Source: Mikania micrantha
Lineage: Eukaryota; Streptophyta; Magnoliopsida; Asterales; Asteraceae
Length of the DNA stretch: 64,000 bases
Reading direction: 5' to 3'
Assembly (NCBI GenBank): GCA_009363875.1
Contig: CM018692.1
Span: forward strand, 96,053,062-96,117,061
Both the position numbers and the translations under genes were made by a program. Position 1 is the first letter of the stretch, and every line of letters starts with the position of its first letter. The notes beneath the pieces are model-generated. The model saw only the letters and a list, made by a program, of their open reading frames with translations, was not told where the DNA came from and did not search any database. Shown here piece by piece: positions 58,925-64,000 of the stretch.

Positions 58925-61190
58925 TGTCACACCCCCAAATTCCCACTCGTGGTGTCAGTCCACGTGGGTGTGACGTGACCAGGATCACAGCTCATGGTCA
59001 TATAGAACGACTCTATATGAGTTACACAATCACACAAGTATGTAAAATAACATAGTTTCATTCAATATGCAGCGGAAAATGTTTTAACATCATGAGTAAA
59101 TTAGTTGTAGCGGAAAGTAAATGTAAATTGTTTGAACAGACACTACATAGTTAAACTTGTTTTCAAATACATTAAATGCACGCAAGCCTAGGACATGAAT
59201 CTATATGAGTGCCAGACTCCTTAGCGTGTCCTTGTGCGTGTCCTTGCGTGTGCTCCATTCAATTACCTGAGAATACATGCGAAAAGTGTCAACTAAAAAG
59301 TTGGTGAGTTCACAGGTTTGGACAGACTGAAAAGTAAACAGACATATACTGGGTATGTTAAGTTTTGTTGTTGGGATACTACGATCCGTGGAGTGTGTCA
59401 GTTCATCTTACCAATAATCAAGTGCTCGTGTAACGTGTGGTTTAGTGTCGTGTGAACATGTGTGCGGATACCAATAATCACTTTCGTGAGGAAACTTACT
59501 AGTTATAGTAAGTTTCTATTTCAGGAAAGTTTCTAATTCAAACAGGTGTATGTAAGAAATTATAATCGATTATTCTAATCATGCGTATTTATTCTAAGTG
59601 AGATGTAGTTCACATAACACATAGTTACCACTTAGTTGGTTTAGCGTGGTTTGCAATAAAAGTTTCTATAATTAGAAAGTTACAAAATAAACATGTGTCA
59701 CTAAGTCTAGCTAACAATCTCATCATAACGTCGTCATCCTAGTTCAAAATAACCGTTAAATTATATTCATTACAACAAACATGTCATCATTTATAGACTT
59801 TGTGAAATAAGTTACTATCTATAGTAACCTATGACACAACGCATATTTCAACCATTTTAGAACATAAAATCATCTATTATCCTCATAACTACTTTATAAC
59901 CACAAGTTACTATTTATAGTAATATTCATAAAAATCATACATTTGGTGATTTTAACGATTTTAATACATCGATAACCATCCTTTTAGTTTCTAAACATCA
60001 TTTTAACATAACTTATAGATCTAAACACATGCATTAAGCCATTTCATCATAAATCAACATTTCATGATATTAAAGTTACCACAATTTGTAAAAATCACAT
60101 TTTGACATATCTTGCTATTCATAACACTTCTAGATCACATAAATCATATCCAATAACATTTCAATATCAAACTTCATGAATCTCCACCTAGATCATACAT
60201 ACATGTTGCTAGCACCATCATTTTGTCTAATATGACCATTCTATCATAACAACATCCTTATGAAATGTAAAAATACATCATACTAACATCATAGATCATC
60301 AATATTCATACTCAAATCAACAAACCCAGATTCAAAGTGATAGAAATTCGTGTATGTGAAGCTCATGCACTTGTATGTGTGTATGTGAGCTTGTAGGTGT
60401 GTGTAATGGTGTTTTATACTACAAAGAGTGCTAGAACTACCTTCTAATGCTTCAAAATGTGGCTAAGCTAGCTTTGATCATGAGAAAGAATGGAGTATGG
60501 TGTTCGTGGAGCTCCTTTGTGCCTCAAACCTTCAAGATCTTCAAGAACAAGCTTCCAAGCACCAAATCTCTCAACAATGGCTTCCAATGCCTTCAAATGG
60601 GTTGTTATGGGAGTGATAGCAGATGGTCTTGGGGTTTAAATGGAAGAGTTTACGTATGGGATTGGGTAAAAGGAGTATGGTGTGGTAATCATGAGATTTA
60701 CAAGATTTTTAGGTGTCAGAGGAGCCAGGCGTAACGCCTCCTGTCGAGGCGTACCGCGCGCGAGCAATCGGCTAGGGTGTCCCTTCCTCATCCGCGCGCA
60801 TCACCAGGGGGGGTAGAGTCATCGGGTCAGGCGTACCGCCTGAACCCTGGATCCGGCCCAATTTGGCCCATTTCATGTTTTGGCCTATTTTTCGTGTATT
60901 TCTCGATTATGGACATCGATTCGAGACATATGAGCATCGTTTCGTCTATTTTAGGTTCCCTATAACCTTAGTGTAGCATAGGTGGACTGTGGTTTGATCC
61001 GTTCACCAACGTTCGTTATTCAAGACACGTGCGTGTGTTTTACGATAATTCCTCAAATTATCGATGTGTTTGGTTTGTTGTGCACGTGTCACACTAAATA
61101 GTAATGATTCTAGTGCCACGTATGCAACAGTAATATATATTATTAACTTAAAGTAAAGAGATTGCTGACCTGGAAATGCGAGGTGTCACA
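58925..61190 (-). mobile_element. 5' LTR of inner Tekay element (2266 bp)
   Basis: It matches the 3' LTR closely, with ends TGTCACACCCCCAAATT (58925) and GCGAGGTGTCACA (61190). About 0.5 kb present in the 3' LTR (about 50826-51343) is absent at about 59413. It keeps the palindrome TCAGGCG-TAC-CGCCTGA at 60827-60843 and has an added AGGCG-TAA-CGCCT nearby (about 60728-60740) that the 3' LTR lacks. Confidence 0.95.
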
Positions 61191-62853
61191 ACATCATAAC
61201 ATCGGCCTGGATCATCGAAATGATCTTCGGCGCATACATCGCTTTATCACCATAAACCGTTACGGAGCTCCCATCCATCGCACGTAAACATCATCTTTCG
61301 TCGACATATAATGTTAGCCTCGTATTTGGCTAGCCAACCATACCCAAAACTACATCGAATCCTCCTAAGGTAATAAGAAACAGTCGGACAGGGAACCTAT
61401 GACCTTCTATCTCCACATAACAATCATCAATAGCCTCAGTCACCCTGGTCATCTTACCAATAGCCGTCTCTACATCAATTACCGATCTATTCTTAACCCT
61501 CCCAGATAACCCATCACAGAAAGTAGAAGATACAAAACTCATACTGGCACCAGAATCAAACAACACAAAAGCAGGAATATTGTTGATAGAAAAAGTACCT
61601 GTGACCACATCAGGGTCCTCAATCGCATCTTCCTTGGTCATCGTGAAAGCCCGTGCTTTAGCCTTCTGCTTCTCCTTTCCTTTCTCTTCTTTCTTACCCG
61701 AGCCCAAAGCATCGGCCCGTGGTTGCCTGCAATCTTTAGACAGATGTCCAAACTCGTTGCAGTTGTAGCATCTGGTGGCACTTGGGCAATTGCTGGAAAA
61801 ATGCCCCATCTTTCCGCATCGAAAACATAAGTTAGTGCCCACCCAAGCACTGTCCGGTGTGAATTTTACCACACTTGCTGCATCGGTTCGCATCCTCACG
61901 CTTCACCTTTTGCCTGAAAACTTTCGTTGGTCTGTTCGACCCCGCTTAGTCCCGGAGGACTCTTTCACCTTTTGCTTCTTCTTTGGCTGGTTAGCAGCTG
62001 ACATAACATCGTCCCAAACTATTCCACTGAGCTCCACAGTGGAATCATAAGTCTGGGAGCATTCGCCTTCACATGAATCCAAACCTTTGAGGCAAACCCT
62101 CCATGTACAACTTCACCTTGCGTTCCTCGGTAGAAATCAAATGAGGCACAAGCCTCGCCATCTCATTAAACCGTGAAGTGTACTGCCTGTGATTTAGGCT
62201 CCCAGCTTTCAGCACCAGAAATTCTCTTTCAACTTTATCCAGCTCGTTCTTGGGACAGAACTGTTTAGTGACCAGCTCCTTGAAATCGTCCCAAGTCATC
62301 TTCTCCATATCAGCTACAGACTTAGACTGCTGATAGTGTTCCACCAGTGTAGTGCCTCCTCGACAAAGGAGTGAGCTGCGAACTTGACAGCTTGGTCAAC
62401 TCGGCATTCACTGATGGAGATAACAGCCTCCATCGCAGAAATCCAGTGGCAGGTGGCCACACCATCCTTCTTCCCATCGAAGGTCGGTGGGTTACATCCC
62501 TTGAAGGATTTGTAATCACAACCCTTCAATTTCCCAGACATAGAACCAATGCTCTTTGTCTCGACGATCACAACATCCTCATCTTCCTTGGAGCTTTCCT
62601 TGGTTCCCTCAGACTTGTCTTTTAGAGCATCCTTCAGTGCCTTAGCAATCAAGGCTGGTAGCTTCTCATCCATTATTTTGCAGACCTCATCAGAAATAGC
62701 CTTCACCACGATAGGCTCAAGAGTGAACTCTTCTTCATTCTCTGGTTGCTCGTTGTGCTCGTGGTTGTCCTTATTGACGGGTTCTTCATTCTCGACACGT
62801 GGTTCTTCAGGTTCCTGTGGTGCTTACGTGGCCTACCCTTTTGTCCAGCCATA
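61191..62853 (-). pseudogene. Outer Tekay gag-protease, frameshifted, cut by insertion
   Basis: Gag starts at the ATG at 62853 (MAGQKGRPRKHH) and shifts frame near 62822. The capsid region has GCNPPTFDGKKDGVATCHWI and ALHWWNT, shifts near 62330 to MTWDDFKELVTKQFCPKNEL and RQYTSRFNEMARLVPHLI, then breaks again near 62070. Two CCHC knuckles follow (CFRCGKMGHFSSNC and CYNCNEFGHLSKDC). The retropepsin has LFDSGASMSFVS and LGGFDVVLGM; a one-base loss in the MDW motif causes the stop at 61330. Text continues in other frames to 61191, where the inner element begins. The protein resumes at 50340. Confidence 0.92.
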
Positions 62854-63165
62854 TAACTATCTACAGGATGCAATAATTGATGAGTCAGTACAGGAATCAG
62901 TAGCACAGAATAAGCTTTGTAAATCATTAATGACGTTGATCAGGTGTTATTAACCATTACCCAACTCATAGGCTCTAAACGTTTCCTATCCCATCTCCTC
63001 AAAGTGCATTACACTAACTACCTTCCTAACCTTACATCTACATCTTAACTCGTACATAACATTCAGCTCGTGGCATCCGTTCATCCGTGGTTGGCAATCC
63101 GCATCATTTAATCCCATTCTCAGTTTAAGTCTTAGTATTTGGGATGCTAAGATCTTTCAAACTAT

Positions 63166-63178
63166 GGCTCTGATACCA
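63166..63178 (-). other. Primer binding site of outer Tekay element
   Basis: The minus strand reads TGGTATCAGAGCC, complementary to initiator tRNA-Met, three bases from the LTR at 63182. Confidence 0.92.
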
Positions 63179-63181
63179 ACT

Positions 63182-64000
63182 TGTAAGGCCCCGTTTTCGG
63201 GCGACCCCACAGAGGTTGGTTTTCATCATAACACATAGCTCTTAAACTAAAAACTTTCATAATCATGCAGCGGAAATGTAAACATAGGTTTGATAAACAG
63301 AAATCTATAAAGTGTCTGTATCAAAAACATATCGAATTGCCAAAGCCACCGAATCGTCTGACTTTATGCCCGAGCTCCATGCCTTCTCTTATCGTACCTT
63401 CAACCTGACAAACATGCTAAACCAAGTCAGCTTACGCTGGTGAGTTCTAGTTTTCATAAAACAACATTAAACATAGTTAACATAACATCATTTCGTACAC
63501 ATGATCCATAACCTTAGCACATAACATTGTGAACATCATCATCATACGTTCCACTGTCACCATACGAACAGTGGGCTTATGCCGGCACAAGGCTCCATAC
63601 CCAGTTATAGTCGTGGTTGACTATCATACCCAGTTATAGCCGTGGTTGACTGTCATACCCAGTTATAGTCGTGGTTGACTGTCATACCCAGTTATAGTCG
63701 TGGTTGACTCTCATACCAGTTATAGTCGTGGTTGACTGTCATACCCAGTTATAGTCATGGTTGACTTTCATTCGTACATTTTCCTATAACACGTATAGGA
63801 ACATCATTCATTCATCATACATGACATACTAGCATCATATCATCATTCATCGTGTTCATCATAACATTATAACATTTCATGCTAGTTTCTTATCAACATA
63901 ACATCATCACTTTGTCCTAAATCATAGGAATCATCATATTATGTCATGCCAGTGTTCATTTCATCATATCATCATAACATCCTAGCAATGAATATATATA
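63182..64000 (-). mobile_element. 5' LTR of outer Tekay element, truncated by window end
   Basis: It starts TGTAAGGCCCCGTTTTC and matches the 3' LTR at 45269 nearly base for base through 64000, including the six-unit 28-bp minisatellite at 63595-63770. The rest of the LTR is beyond the window. Confidence 0.93.
63595..63770. repeat. 28-bp minisatellite, six units, 5' LTR
   Basis: The unit and copy number match the array at 45683-45855. One unit has lost a C (CATACCAGTT) and another reads GTCATGG instead of GTCGTGG. Confidence 0.92.

Larger units (their letters stand above)
50341..61190 (-). mobile_element. Complete inner Tekay-type Gypsy element, TSD GATGC/GATGT
   Basis: On the minus strand: 5' LTR (61190-58925), primer site (58921-58909), an extra ORF (58779-57958), gag-protease (57707-55889), pol (about 55980-53131), polypurine tract (53108-53096) and 3' LTR (53095-50341). 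LTR ends are TGTGACACC and GGTGTGACA. The target flanks on the minus strand are GATGT and GATGC, a 5-bp duplication with one change. It sits in the outer element between protease and RT. The LTRs are very similar except for one deletion of about 0.5 kb, which suggests a recent insertion. Confidence 0.95.
45269..64000 (-). mobile_element. Outer Tekay-type Gypsy element, nested host, runs off the window
   Basis: Order on the minus strand: 5' LTR (64000 and beyond to 63182), primer site (63166-63178), gag-protease (62853-61191), insertion of another element (61190-50341), RT-RNase H-integrase (50340-47466), polypurine tract and 3' LTR (47396-45269). Both LTRs share TGTAAGGCCCCG ends. Removing 50341-61190 joins the protease and RT parts of one polyprotein. 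One target flank is CGTGA (45264-45268); the other lies outside. Several frameshifts make the element non-autonomous now. Confidence 0.92.

Noticed and set aside
63166..63178. tRNA-Met gene fragments at 1980, 58909 and 63166
   Set aside because: Only 12-13 bases match and all lie next to LTR ends; they are primer sites.

Overview
The window is plant nuclear DNA made almost entirely of transposable elements. Evidence for a plant is the set of plant-lineage elements: an Athila-type and several Tekay-type chromovirus Ty3/Gypsy elements, Ty1/Copia elements primed by initiator tRNA-Met, PIF/Harbinger elements with a Myb/SANT-like ORF1, a MULE with a 9-bp target duplication, and a Helitron tail. 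A eudicot, perhaps Asteraceae, is my guess from general familiarity with LTRs beginning TGTCACACCCC; the sequence does not prove it. I see no convincing intact host gene.

Layout. 1-2584: 5' part of a minus-strand Copia element (gag, primer site, 591-bp LTR), inserted in the protease region of a decayed Athila-type Gypsy element (2585-6653, LTR 4936-6653). 6654-11880: AT-rich DNA with a multi-exon RPA1-like gene or pseudogene on the minus strand. 11881-25186: a nest built on a truncated plus-strand Tekay element (pol remnant 13725-14465 and its 3' LTR). Inserted in it are a 2.4-kb solo LTR (TSD GTTAA), a 0.58-kb Copia-type solo LTR (TSD GTTAA), and another LTR that itself carries a 960-bp MULE (TSD TAAAATAAA) and a 2.85-kb solo LTR (TSD AATAG). 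25187-29316 is a 4.1-kb solo LTR (TSD GAATC) lying in a plus-sense LTR that ends at 30369, which in turn interrupts an Ale-like Copia gag.

31045-35263 holds two PIF/Harbinger elements side by side, each carrying only the Myb/SANT-like ORF1; the second ORF is open over three exons. 35267-39927 is AT-rich, with a possible hAT relic and a Helitron 3' terminus at 38537. 39928-42506 has three LTRs in tight succession and an unusual ORF lying next to the 3' LTR of a Copia-like element.

42507-64000 is a textbook nest. A plus-sense LTR is cut by a minus-strand Tekay element (45269 to beyond the window), and its protease/RT junction is cut by a complete second Tekay element (50341-61190, TSD GATGC/GATGT). 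The inner element has an extra coiled-coil ORF between its primer site and gag. All gag-pol frames are broken by scattered stops and frameshifts, so none is autonomous as read.

The strongest unexplained pattern is regulatory. In at least seven LTR families, short inverted repeats whose arms close on CG cluster just upstream of a TATA box. Two unrelated Gypsy lineages share one 19-bp design (8-bp arm, GTA, 8-bp arm) in which the outer arm bases differ but stay complementary.
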